Shown in pieces: positions 33,503-41,235 of a stretch of DNA of 64,000 bases. Position 1 is the stretch's first letter, and every line of letters starts with the position of its first letter. Source of the stretch: an uncultured Clostridia bacterium (GTDB lineage Bacteria > Bacillota > Clostridia > Christensenellales > Borkfalkiaceae). The DNA lies in the NCBI GenBank assembly GCA_930989535.1, contig CAKNLK010000002.1:62001-126000 (forward strand), read 5' to 3'. The position numbers and the translations under genes were made by a program. The notes below the pieces were generated by a model. That model was not told the origin of the DNA, did not search any database, and was given only the letters and a program-made list of their open reading frames with translations.

Positions 33503-34689
33503 TGTGCTTCCTCCTTTCGGGCGTCGCGCATTCCGTCGAAAGCGTGCACATATTTTATGGAGCAGAATCGCTTGTCGCCCTTCACTTGCAGAATTTTTCC
33601 TTTATAATAGAAGTTGAATTTCTTCTTTCCGACTGCCGTTATCGCGTCTATTTCCGAAAGGGGATAGCGCGAGGTTTGCCCTTCGCCCGAAATCGTAAGC
33701 GCTTCTTTGTCCAGCGTAACGGTGTCGCCGGGCAGCTTTATTTTTCTTTTCAGCTTTACGCTCTCTCGGAACAGGATATTGCCGTCCGAGAGGGGTTCTC
33801 CGCCGAGCACACGCTTTACGACTTCCCGCCGTTCCCATTCGAACCATTCGTAGATGCGCGAATAGCCCTGCACGGGCGGCGAAATTTTTAAATCTTCGGT
33901 ATACTCTGCCTCGGTTTTGCAGGACGTACAGTAAAATTTGGTGCCGTGCGAATGAATCGTGCCGATGCTTCCGCATACGGGGCACATGTACAGCGCCCGC
34001 TCTATGTACTCGGCGCGGCGGCGGCTTTTATACCGCTCGCCCGATGCGGTGTCGTCCACGTCCAGCTCGGCTTTGATGATTTCAAACAGTTCCGCCTCGG
34101 TCATGCCCGCATATTCCTCGGGGGTAAGGATTCGCTTGACTCGCCCGACGAACTTTGTGCCGCGGCGTATCTTCGCGCCCCAGCGCGGGTCGGTGCCGTA
34201 TCCGCCGCACAGGTTGAACAGCACGAGAGGCACCTTCGCCGTCTTTACGAGTTTGGCGACGGCGTCGCTCATCTCCCATAGCCGGCCGCTCAGGGTGCGG
34301 TTCCCTTCGGGCGTTATGCCGATTGCCCCGCCCTCGCGCAGCACGCGCAGGGAAATCATCACCGCCTTCAAATCCGCCATCGACTTGCTCTTGGGAATGG
34401 GCGCGGCGAGGTATTCAATCAAAGGGGATATCTTTAGGTTAAAAAGGTCGTCCGAAGCGTAAAAATACAGCTGAAAAGGGAACGCTTTCGAAATGAAAAA
34501 AGGGTCCATCGTAGCCTGGTGGTTGGAAAGTACGATGCACGGCCCCTTTTTGACGGGCGCCTTTTCGGCGCGGTAATGGTACTTGAGCCAAAGGAGAGGG
34601 GCCATCGCGAAGCGCAGGAACGCAAACACGGCGGCATGCCTCTTTTTAACCCAGCGTCTTTGTTTTTTTCGTTGATTGCCAGTATCCAA
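33499..34689 (-). CDS. PlsC-type acyltransferase with C-terminal zinc ribbon
   Basis: A 396-residue protein. The N-terminal half is a PlsC/1-acylglycerol-3-phosphate acyltransferase domain with the NHQATMDPFF motif (H-x4-D) and EGNRTLSG. The C-terminal half is unusual: CPVCGSIGTIHSHGTKFYC then TSC form a four-Cys zinc ribbon, followed by about 120 residues ending in a PH-like beta segment (YPLSEIDAITAVGKKKFNFY). The TTG start at 34689 is preferred because GAGAGG lies upstream and the longer reading frame would run through large palindromes. It is followed by the GltS-like gene in an ATGA overlap. Confidence 0.75.
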   Translation of the reverse strand: MDTGNQRKKQRRWVKKRHAAVFAFLRFAMAPLLWLKYHYRAEKAPVKKGPCIVLSNHQATMDPFFISKAFPFQLYFYASDDLFNLKISPLIEYLAAPIPKSKSMADLKAVMISLRVLREGGAIGITPEGNRTLSGRLWEMSDAVAKLVKTAKVPLVLFNLCGGYGTDPRWGAKIRRGTKFVGRVKRILTPEEYAGMTEAELFEIIKAELDVDDTASGERYKSRRRAEYIERALYMCPVCGSIGTIHSHGTKFYCTSCKTEAEYTEDLKISPPVQGYSRIYEWFEWERREVVKRVLGGEPLSDGNILFRESVKLKRKIKLPGDTVTLDKEALTISGEGQTSRYPLSEIDAITAVGKKKFNFYYKGKILQVKGDKRFCSIKYVHAFDGMRDARKEEAQ

Positions 34690-35004
34690 ATTGTGCCTCT
34701 CGCAACGCGCTTTGCCCGGGCAAAGCAAACGGAGGTACCTCCGTTTGCATTTCGATTCACGGCTTTCTGTCGATTGTACGACATTTGCGCGCATTCTGTA
34801 GAATACTTAATACCATATTATTATAAACGAAAAAAGCCGTTTCGGTCAAATGCTTTGGTCCCCTTGAGAGGCGCGTGAAATAATTTCACCAAATTATAAC
34901 AAAAAATCGGCCCCTATGGAGCCGAAGCTGTGCATTTTTTACATTTTTTTGCGTTCTACTTATAAAGAACTGCGGGGAAACGCGGCGAAGGGCGCGCCCC
35001 TGCG
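34690..35004. other. Intergenic control region upstream of the acyltransferase
   Basis: A 315-base gap between two minus-strand genes. It holds the leader palindromes (34709-34748), a promoter on minus (TTGACC 34849-34844, spacer 18, TATAAT 34825-34820), the palindrome GTGAAATAATTTCAC (34875-34889) next to a further TATAAT on minus (34898-34893), and a terminator for the gene ending at 35005 (34901-34924, 7-bp stem then six T on minus). Confidence 0.6.
34709..34748. repeat. Two overlapping perfect palindromes in the acyltransferase leader
   Basis: GCTTTGCCCGGGCAAAGC (34709-34726, 18 bp) and a 24-bp perfect palindrome (34725-34748, centred on GGTACC) share two bases. Both lie between the minus-strand promoter and the TTG start, so they would form strong hairpins in the 5' leader or act as protein sites. 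Confidence 0.7.
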
Positions 35005-35469
35005 TCAGATGAGCGAAAGAATCAACCACGCCAGCACCCCGGCGACAGCCGCCAAGCCGAGCGCGACAATCGTTATTTTATACGCCCGAATCCGACGGCT
35101 TACCTGCGGCAGGGGCACGTCGCTTTGCGAAAGTTCCTCCTGTTCCTGTGCGCCGTAAATCGTGTAGCCGCTCTCGGTGAAGGTGATTTCGAGGTCTTCG
35201 CCGACGCCGGACAACCGCACTTCGATTTCCGTGCGGGCGCGGCGGGCGTCCTTTAAATCGCTGAAGTTTCCGCTCAAAATCCCCGCAACAAAGAGCGCGA
35301 GCGCGCGGAAAAACCAAAATTTGCTCATCAAAGGATTTCGCTCTACGAATTTCAGCCGCAAATCTTTCTGCGGAAGGGGATATTCCTCGCCGCTCTTCAG
35401 CTTTTTTCCGCCGCAGAATATGTCGAACCGCTTTTTGCACGCGCCGTCGTGCCGTATTTGAACGAGCAT
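35005..35469 (-). CDS. Small membrane protein of unknown function
   Basis: A 154-residue protein. The N-terminal 45 residues are soluble (MLVQIRHDGACKKRFDIFCG), then a hydrophobic segment (about 55-70), a soluble middle of mixed charge and a strong C-terminal helix (about 130-153) ending the protein. No family recognised. GGAGAGAGG lies just before the ATG, and the minus-strand -10 TACAAT is at 35502-35497. An in-frame extension of 76 residues is rejected because it runs through the promoter. Confidence 0.65.
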   Translation of the reverse strand: MLVQIRHDGACKKRFDIFCGGKKLKSGEEYPLPQKDLRLKFVERNPLMSKFWFFRALALFVAGILSGNFSDLKDARRARTEIEVRLSGVGEDLEITFTESGYTIYGAQEQEELSQSDVPLPQVSRRIRAYKITIVALGLAAVAGVLAWLILSLI

Positions 35470-35541
35470 GCCTCTCTCCTTCCAAGTGTTTCTTCTATTG
35501 TACAATAATTCGGCGCCGTATGCAAGCGACGGCAAATAAAA

Positions 35542-35570
35542 TTGACAAAAAGGCGCCGTTCGGGTATAAT
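35542..35570 (+). promoter_or_regulatory. Consensus promoter of the hydrogenase gene
   Basis: TTGACA, a 17-base spacer and TATAAT, all twelve consensus bases. The 87-base leader carries the hairpin GGCGGGCA/TGCCCGCC (35600-35617). Confidence 0.85.
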
Positions 35571-35663
35571 ACATTCGGCAAAAAAGAAAGTAAATAAGGG
35601 GCGGGCAGGTGCCCGCCGTGCGCGGCCCGTTTCGGCGAAGCGGAAAGCGCAGAAAGGAGACGT

Positions 35664-37175
35664 ATGGAAAGAGGACTCTTAACCCCCTTAAAAGCATTGC
35701 GCAGGCAGGTTTTTGTGGAAGTCGCGCGCGTGGCGTTCCACACCGACGGCGCGGAAATCAAAGACGCCATCGAGGAAATTCCGTATAAGATTACCCCGGG
35801 CGACAAGCCGCTGTACCGCGAGAGCATCTGGCGCGAGCGCGCCATCTGTTCGGAGCGCGTGCGGCTGTCGATGGGGCTTTCGCTCCGGCCCGAGGATATG
35901 CCCGTGCACGTCACGAGCGGGCTTCGCGGCAGCGACATCGCGGATAAATACTACGAGCCGCCCCTGATGCAGGTCATTCCCTCCGCGTGCGAGGCGTGCG
36001 CGCCCAGCATGTACCGCGTGACGGACGAGTGCCGCGGCTGTGTCGCGCACCCGTGCACGGCGGTCTGCCCCAAGGGCTGCATCACCATCGAAAACGACAG
36101 GGCGGTCATCGACCAGAGCAAGTGCATCAAGTGCGGCAAGTGCAAATCGGTCTGCCCGTACAGCGCCATCGCGCACCGCACCCGCCCCTGCGCGGAGGCG
36201 TGCGGCGTCAAGGCGATTGAATCGGACGAACTCGGCCGCGCGCGCATCAACAACGATAAATGCGTGTCCTGCGGCATGTGCATGGTCAACTGCCCCTTCG
36301 GCGCCATTGCGGACAAATCGCAGATTTTCCAACTCATCCGCGCCCTGCGCCGCGGCGACGACATCATTGCAGAGGTCGCGCCCTCCTATGTGGGGCAGTT
36401 CGGAGACAACATGACCCCCGGAAAATTTAAGGCGGCGCTCAAAGAGATGGGCTTTTCGGCGGTGTACGAGGTCGCGCTCGGCGCGGATATAGGCGCGGCG
36501 ACGGAGGCAGAGCACTACGCCGAGCGCGTCGCCACGGGCCAACAGCCGTATATGTTCACCTCCTGCTGCCCGTCGTGGGCGATGCTCATCAAGCGGTATT
36601 TCCCCGAAACGGCGGATAAGCTCTCCAATACGCTCACGCCGATGGTCGCCACGGCGCGCACCATCAAGCAGGCACACCCCGATTCGCGCGTGGTATTCAT
36701 CGGCCCGTGCGCGGCGAAAAAATTGGAGGCCTCCCGCCGCACGGTGCGCAGCGACGTCGATTTCGTCATCACGTTCGAGGAACTCTCCGCCATGTTCGAG
36801 GCGAAGGGCATCGATTTGGATACCTTCGACAAGAGCGAGGAGCTGGACGATGCGACGGGCGCCGGCCGCGGCTATGCGGTGGCGGGCGGCGTCGCGGGGG
36901 CGATTGAAAAGTGCATCGAGGCGTATTACCCCGGCACGCCGCTGAACATCGAGCATGTCGAGGGGCTGGAAGACTGCCGCAAGATGCTGTTGCTCGCCAA
37001 GATGGGCAAAAAGAACGGGTGCCTGATTGAGGGCATGGGCTGCCCGGGCGGATGCGTCGCGGGGGCGGGCACGAACATCCCGATTGCCAAGGCGGCGACG
37101 ATTGTCAAAAAGAGCGTGGAAACGTCCGCACGGAAACTTCCGCCCAAGGAGCTGGCGGATAAAGAGCCGAAATAG
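35664..37175 (+). CDS. [FeFe] hydrogenase, monomeric (group B-like)
   Basis: A 503-residue protein. An N-terminal domain is followed by ferredoxin-type Cys clusters between residues 123 and 210 (CRGC...C...C, CIKCGKCKSVC, CVSCGMCMVNC) and then the H-cluster domain: motif L1 TSCCPSW at 299-305, L2 GPCAAKKLE at 347-355 (Pro-Cys, with Gly where group A has Met) and L3 EGMGCPGGCVAG at 456-467. It catalyses reversible H2 formation with ferredoxin; group B members occur in strict anaerobes and their partners are unclear. AAAGGAG precedes the ATG. The maturases are not in this window. Confidence 0.92.
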   Translation: MERGLLTPLKALRRQVFVEVARVAFHTDGAEIKDAIEEIPYKITPGDKPLYRESIWRERAICSERVRLSMGLSLRPEDMPVHVTSGLRGSDIADKYYEPPLMQVIPSACEACAPSMYRVTDECRGCVAHPCTAVCPKGCITIENDRAVIDQSKCIKCGKCKSVCPYSAIAHRTRPCAEACGVKAIESDELGRARINNDKCVSCGMCMVNCPFGAIADKSQIFQLIRALRRGDDIIAEVAPSYVGQFGDNMTPGKFKAALKEMGFSAVYEVALGADIGAATEAEHYAERVATGQQPYMFTSCCPSWAMLIKRYFPETADKLSNTLTPMVATARTIKQAHPDSRVVFIGPCAAKKLEASRRTVRSDVDFVITFEELSAMFEAKGIDLDTFDKSEELDDATGAGRGYAVAGGVAGAIEKCIEAYYPGTPLNIEHVEGLEDCRKMLLLAKMGKKNGCLIEGMGCPGGCVAGAGTNIPIAKAATIVKKSVETSARKLPPKELADKEPK

Positions 37176-37222
37176 AGTTCATAACATTTGTTTTACGCAG
37201 ACAAAACAACTTTTCGAGAAAA

Positions 37223-37265
37223 GAGGGAGAACCCGGCCGACAAGGCTGCGGTTTCTCCCTCTTTA
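37223..37265 (+). terminator. Terminator of the hydrogenase gene
   Basis: A stem of about 13 bp with one mismatch (GAGGGAGAA with TTCTCCCTC, plus inner pairs), followed by TTTATTG. Confidence 0.65.
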
Positions 37266-37365
37266 TTGTCCTATTAAGGGCACACAGATTATAAATAGCA
37301 AAAATTCACCATCTTCCCGGAAAGCTATTTAATATATCCCCATATGTGCGCATATACATTATACT

Positions 37366-38451
37366 ATGGCAAAAGTATTGCGGGGCGCGGGGAATGCCGC
37401 GGGGCTTACGGCAACGCTCGTCGGCACGGTCGTCGGGGCGGGCTTCATATCGGGCGCGGAATTGGTGCGCTTTTTCCCGAGCGAGGGGTTCGTTTCCTTC
37501 GCCGTCGTCGCGGCGGGGCTGTTCGGGCTGTGCTTTCTCCTTCTGTTCCACGCGGGCAGAAAATACGGCGGGTACGAGGGGATGCTCGCGGGCGTGTTCG
37601 GCAGATTCGCGCCCGCCTTCCGCGCCGTCGTCCTCGCAAGTTCGCTCGTCATGTGTTCGAGCATGCTCGCCGGAATCACCGCCACCGTGCGCGACGGGTT
37701 CGGCCTGCGCGAAGTATTCCCGTTTTTCGCCCTCGCCGCCCTCGTTTTGCTCTATTTCGTGTCCTACCGCGGCGTCAAGGGCATTTTCGCCGTCAACCTC
37801 GCCCTCGTGCCGGTCATCCTGCTTTTTATCGCCGTGTACGCGTTCGGCGTTCCGTACGGCGGCATCCCGTACAAGGAGAGCGACGCGTTTACTTCGCTGT
37901 GCTCCGTCGTTTTGTATGTGGCGATGAACGCCTTCCTCGCCGCGCCCGTGGTGTGCGATGCGGGGGCAAAGGGGCAGGGGAGCGCGGGCTGTCTCCTTTC
38001 CGCCGCGCTCATCGGGTTTTGCATCGCGGCGGTGCTGGCGAACGTCACGAACGAGGGCGCGGGTGCGCTTTCGGCGGAAATGCCCTTTTTGTATGTGGTG
38101 GGCAAGAGCGCTGCGCTCGGCAGGGTGTTTTCCGCCGTCTGCCTGTGCGGAATCCTGACGACGCTCTTTTCCTCCTATTATCCGCTCCACAACTGCGTGA
38201 ACGGAAAAAAGCGCGCACCGCTGTGGCGCGCGCTCCTCTGTATCGCCGCGTTTCTGCTCTCCGTTTTGGGCTTAAAGCAGATTGTGCGGTTTATTTATCC
38301 GCTCGTGGGCGGGGCGGGCGCGGTTTTCCTCATCGCCGTCGCCGTCCGCGAACGGGGATTACTTTTTGACGAGCAGTTTTTCCGCAAGCGCGACGACGGC
38401 GTACATTCCCGCCGCCAGCACGCACAGGATAAAGGTGGATGCCATCACTAA
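37366..38451 (+). CDS. YkvI-like amino-acid-transporter-fold membrane protein
   Basis: A 361-residue membrane protein with about ten helices. NAAGLTATLVGTVVGAGFIS at the N terminus is the broken first helix of LeuT-fold carriers, and the overall pattern fits the YkvI family, whose substrate is unknown. The ATG directly abuts TATACT, so the transcript may be leaderless or start at TTG 37378. The last 25 to 30 residues (from about FDEQFFRKRDD) are charged and overlap the convergent ABC permease gene by 93 bases; the family would normally end about there. Confidence 0.75.
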   Translation: MAKVLRGAGNAAGLTATLVGTVVGAGFISGAELVRFFPSEGFVSFAVVAAGLFGLCFLLLFHAGRKYGGYEGMLAGVFGRFAPAFRAVVLASSLVMCSSMLAGITATVRDGFGLREVFPFFALAALVLLYFVSYRGVKGIFAVNLALVPVILLFIAVYAFGVPYGGIPYKESDAFTSLCSVVLYVAMNAFLAAPVVCDAGAKGQGSAGCLLSAALIGFCIAAVLANVTNEGAGALSAEMPFLYVVGKSAALGRVFSAVCLCGILTTLFSSYYPLHNCVNGKKRAPLWRALLCIAAFLLSVLGLKQIVRFIYPLVGGAGAVFLIAVAVRERGLLFDEQFFRKRDDGVHSRRQHAQDKGGCHH

Positions 38452-39162
38452 ATCCAGCCGCATCACCTGCCCGCCGTACACGATAAGATACCCAAGCCCC
38501 GCCTTCGAGGCGATGTACTCGCCCATGACCGAGCCGATCCAAGCCATGCCGACGCTGATTTTCAGCACCCCGATAAACTCGGGGATGGCGGAGGGAATTA
38601 CGAGCTTTTGCAGAATTTGTAGCTTGCTCGCGCCCATCGATTCGAGCAGCAATATTTTGTTTTTATCCGTCGCCATAAAGCCGCTGAGCATGTTCATGAT
38701 GACGACGATGATGGCGACGAGGATGGTCATAAACACGATGGACGCGGAGCCGCTGCCGAACCAGATGATGATGCACGGCCCGAGCGCGATTTTGGGCAGG
38801 CTGTTCAAAACGACGATGTACGGTTCCAACACGCGGCGCATCGTTTCGCTCCACCAAAGGAGCAGGGCGATGCCCGTGCCGAGCGCCACGGCGATTACGA
38901 AGCCGACCAGCGTCTCCCAAAGGGTAGTGCCGATGTGGTAGAACAGCGAGCCGTCCGAAGCGAGGTCGGCAATCATGACGGCGATGCGCGAGGGCGAGCT
39001 GATAATAAAGGGGTCGACCAGCTGCAAGCCCGCGATGAGTTCCCATATCCCCAGCAGGGCGATGAGAAGTCCCGCGCGCGCGACCTGCACGATCGCGCTC
39101 TTTTTTTTGATTCTTTTCAGATACAGCGCGTGTTCGGGCGAACACGAAAGTGTCTTTTTCAT
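38359..39162 (-). CDS. ABC transporter permease (SsuC/TauC/ThiX-like)
   Basis: A 267-residue inner-membrane permease with six helices and the BPD_transp_1 EAA loop (LESMGASKLQILQKLVIPSA at about 175-194). It belongs to the nitrate/sulfonate/taurine/pyrimidine-precursor group. The ATG overlaps the ATPase stop, with GGAGGG ten bases upstream. It is the third gene of a binding protein-ATPase-permease operon. Its 3' end overlaps the convergent YkvI-like gene. Confidence 0.9.
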   Translation of the reverse strand: MKKTLSCSPEHALYLKRIKKKSAIVQVARAGLLIALLGIWELIAGLQLVDPFIISSPSRIAVMIADLASDGSLFYHIGTTLWETLVGFVIAVALGTGIALLLWWSETMRRVLEPYIVVLNSLPKIALGPCIIIWFGSGSASIVFMTILVAIIVVIMNMLSGFMATDKNKILLLESMGASKLQILQKLVIPSAIPEFIGVLKISVGMAWIGSVMGEYIASKAGLGYLIVYGGQVMRLDLVMASTFILCVLAAGMYAVVALAEKLLVKK

Positions 39163-39929
39163 GCGTTCAATTCCCTCCATAGCGTTTCGAACCAGCCGGA
39201 AAACTGCGGCGACTCCCTTCTTTTCAGCGGCACGGTGCTGCCGAACCCGAGCTTGTGCGAAGCGGTCACCCGCGCCGGCCGCGCGCTCAGAACGAGGATG
39301 CGGTCGGCAACGGAAATCGCCTCGCTGATGTCGTGCGTGACGAGGATGGCTGTCTTTTTTTCGCTGCGGATGATGTTGTACACGTCGTCGCACACCGTAA
39401 GGCGGGTTTGGTAGTCGAGCGCGGAAAACGGCTCGTCGAGCAGCAGGATTTCGGGTTTGGCGGCGAGGGTGCGTATCAGCGCGGCGCGCTGGCGCATCCC
39501 GCCCGAAAGCTGGTCGGGCAGGTGCTTCAAAAACCCGCCCAGCCCGTACTTTTCCGCGAGGGCAAGCGCCTGCTTTCGGCGTTCGGGCGTGTTCATCTTC
39601 TTGATTTCCAGCGGCAGAACGATGTTGCTCTCCACGTTTCGCCAGGGGAACAGTTCGTCCTTTTGCAGCATATAGCCGAGGTATTCCGCGCCGCGCGCAG
39701 GCGGCTTGCCGTACACGAGCACCTCGCCCGAGGAGGGTTTCAACAGCCCCGCCGCGAGCGAAAGAACGGTCGTCTTGCCGCACCCCGACGGGCCGATGAC
39801 GGCGACGAACTCACCCTCGCTCACCGAAAAACTCATGTGTTCGGCGGCGAGCGTTTCGCCCGTCTTTGTGTGATAGGTCAGGCTCACGTCCTTGAATTCC
39901 AGGAGCGGCCCCGTTTGATGTTCGTTCAT
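39159..39929 (-). CDS. ABC transporter ATP-binding protein (SsuB/TauB-like)
   Basis: A 256-residue ATPase: Walker A GPSGCGKTT (near 47-55), Q-loop MLQKDELFPW, signature LSGGMRQR, Walker B ILLLDEPFSALD and the switch His in LVTHDISEA. It energises uptake together with the permease downstream and the lipoprotein upstream. The ATG at 39929 follows GAGGAAA; a 20-residue upstream extension lacks a ribosome binding site. Confidence 0.93.
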   Translation of the reverse strand: MNEHQTGPLLEFKDVSLTYHTKTGETLAAEHMSFSVSEGEFVAVIGPSGCGKTTVLSLAAGLLKPSSGEVLVYGKPPARGAEYLGYMLQKDELFPWRNVESNIVLPLEIKKMNTPERRKQALALAEKYGLGGFLKHLPDQLSGGMRQRAALIRTLAAKPEILLLDEPFSALDYQTRLTVCDDVYNIIRSEKKTAILVTHDISEAISVADRILVLSARPARVTASHKLGFGSTVPLKRRESPQFSGWFETLWRELNA

Positions 39930-40037
39930 TTGCGTTTCCTCAAATAAGAAGCGCGGCGGGCAGAAATTCCTTTCCGCCCGCCGCGGCAATAGTGTGGTTT
40001 AGTACAGTTTTTCAGCGGACGTATATCAAAAATTTTG

Positions 40038-41051
40038 TCATGCGTTCAATTCTTTGTAGATGGCGGAGGAGTAGGAGGTGTCCACCAGCTCGGAAAAATC
40101 CACCCTCCGCTCCAGCTCGCCCGAGTTGTCGATGATATCCTGCAGACGGTTAAAGGCGTCCTCGGTCATCGTCATGTCCGTCTGCCACGCGTCGATAGAC
40201 TTGTAGCTCTGGAGCGACGTTTCGAGGGAGGAGAGCTCCGTGCCGTCGAAGTAGGGTTCGAGCAGCTTCGCCGCTTCCGCATTGTCGGCGGAGTTCACAT
40301 AGCCGATGCCGCGCATCGCCGCGCGCAAAAATCCGTTGATAATGTCCTCGTTGTCCTCAATATAATTTTCGCGTGCGATGTAGCAGGTGTAGGGCACCTC
40401 GCCCGACGCTTCGCCGACGGACGCGACGACGTATCCCTTGCCCGCCTTTTCGTATTCGGAGGCGACCGGCTCGAACATGGTGCAGTAGTCCGCCGTGCCC
40501 GACTCGAAGGCGGCGGTCATGTAGTTGAAGTTGATGTCTTTATTTAAGGTCACGTTCTGCCCGTCGTACAGCCCGGCGTTGTTGAGCACGTACTCGAATG
40601 TCATCGCGGGCACGCCGCCCGGCCTGCCGGCGAGGATTTCTTTCCCCTCAAGGCTGGTTTTCCAGTCGAAGGTGTCCGCCTCGTCCACGCGGGAAACGAG
40701 GAAGGAGCCGTCGCGCTTGGTCAGCTGGCCGAACACGGTCGGCACGTTGTTGGAGCCGCCGACGAGCACGTACAGCGCCGCCTCGGGGCCGCAGAAGCCG
40801 ATGTCGCAGCTGTCGGAGAGCACCGCCGCCATCACGGCGTCGGCGCCGCCGCCGTTGGTCAGTTCGATTTCGATGCCTTCCTCCTCGAAGTACCCGAGGG
40901 CGTCGGCGATGTACATGGGCGCGTAGAATACGGAATGTGTGACCTCGTTCACGCGCACCTTGGTCAGCCCGTCTTCGCCGGCATTGTCGCACGCGGAGAG
41001 CGGCAGGATGGCGAAGAGGGCACAGAGAATTGCGGTTAAAATCTTTTTCAT
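40038..41051 (-). CDS. ABC transporter substrate-binding lipoprotein (NMT1/SsuA-like)
   Basis: A 337-residue lipoprotein: signal peptide MKKILTAILCALFAILPLSA with the lipobox LSAC at residues 20-23, then an NMT1/THI5-type binding domain (THSVFYAPMYIADALGYFEE, then SDSCDIGFCGPEAALYV). It captures the substrate outside the cell for the permease and ATPase that follow. The class binds sulfonates, nitrate or thiamin pyrimidine precursors; no riboswitch or metabolic neighbour tells which. The ATG at 41051 follows GGAG. Confidence 0.9.
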   Translation of the reverse strand: MKKILTAILCALFAILPLSACDNAGEDGLTKVRVNEVTHSVFYAPMYIADALGYFEEEGIEIELTNGGGADAVMAAVLSDSCDIGFCGPEAALYVLVGGSNNVPTVFGQLTKRDGSFLVSRVDEADTFDWKTSLEGKEILAGRPGGVPAMTFEYVLNNAGLYDGQNVTLNKDINFNYMTAAFESGTADYCTMFEPVASEYEKAGKGYVVASVGEASGEVPYTCYIARENYIEDNEDIINGFLRAAMRGIGYVNSADNAEAAKLLEPYFDGTELSSLETSLQSYKSIDAWQTDMTMTEDAFNRLQDIIDNSGELERRVDFSELVDTSYSSAIYKELNA

Positions 41052-41186
41052 TTGGAAATCTCCGTAAAAAATTTTTTCAATACTATATGGTATGCGGCGG
41101 GCGGAAATTTTGACAGGGTTATCTGAAGTCTGCCGCAAACATACGGGCAGAATAATCCGTGGCGGCGCGGCAGGGAGAAGGCATGG

Positions 41187-41217
41187 AAAAGGAGGGAAAG
41201 GCAGCGCCTTTCCCTCC
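41187..41217 (-). terminator. Terminator of the repeat lipoprotein gene
   Basis: A perfect 12-bp stem (GGAGGGAAAGGC with GCCTTTCCCTCC) around three bases; on minus it runs into TTTT. Confidence 0.8.
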
Positions 41218-41235
41218 GCATTGGTCTTCGGATAT

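Noticed and set aside
41052..41235. A TPP riboswitch for the NMT1-type ABC transporter
   Set aside because: I looked on minus for the conserved CTGAGA and ACCTGA-type blocks and did not find them, so a thiamin role is not supported.
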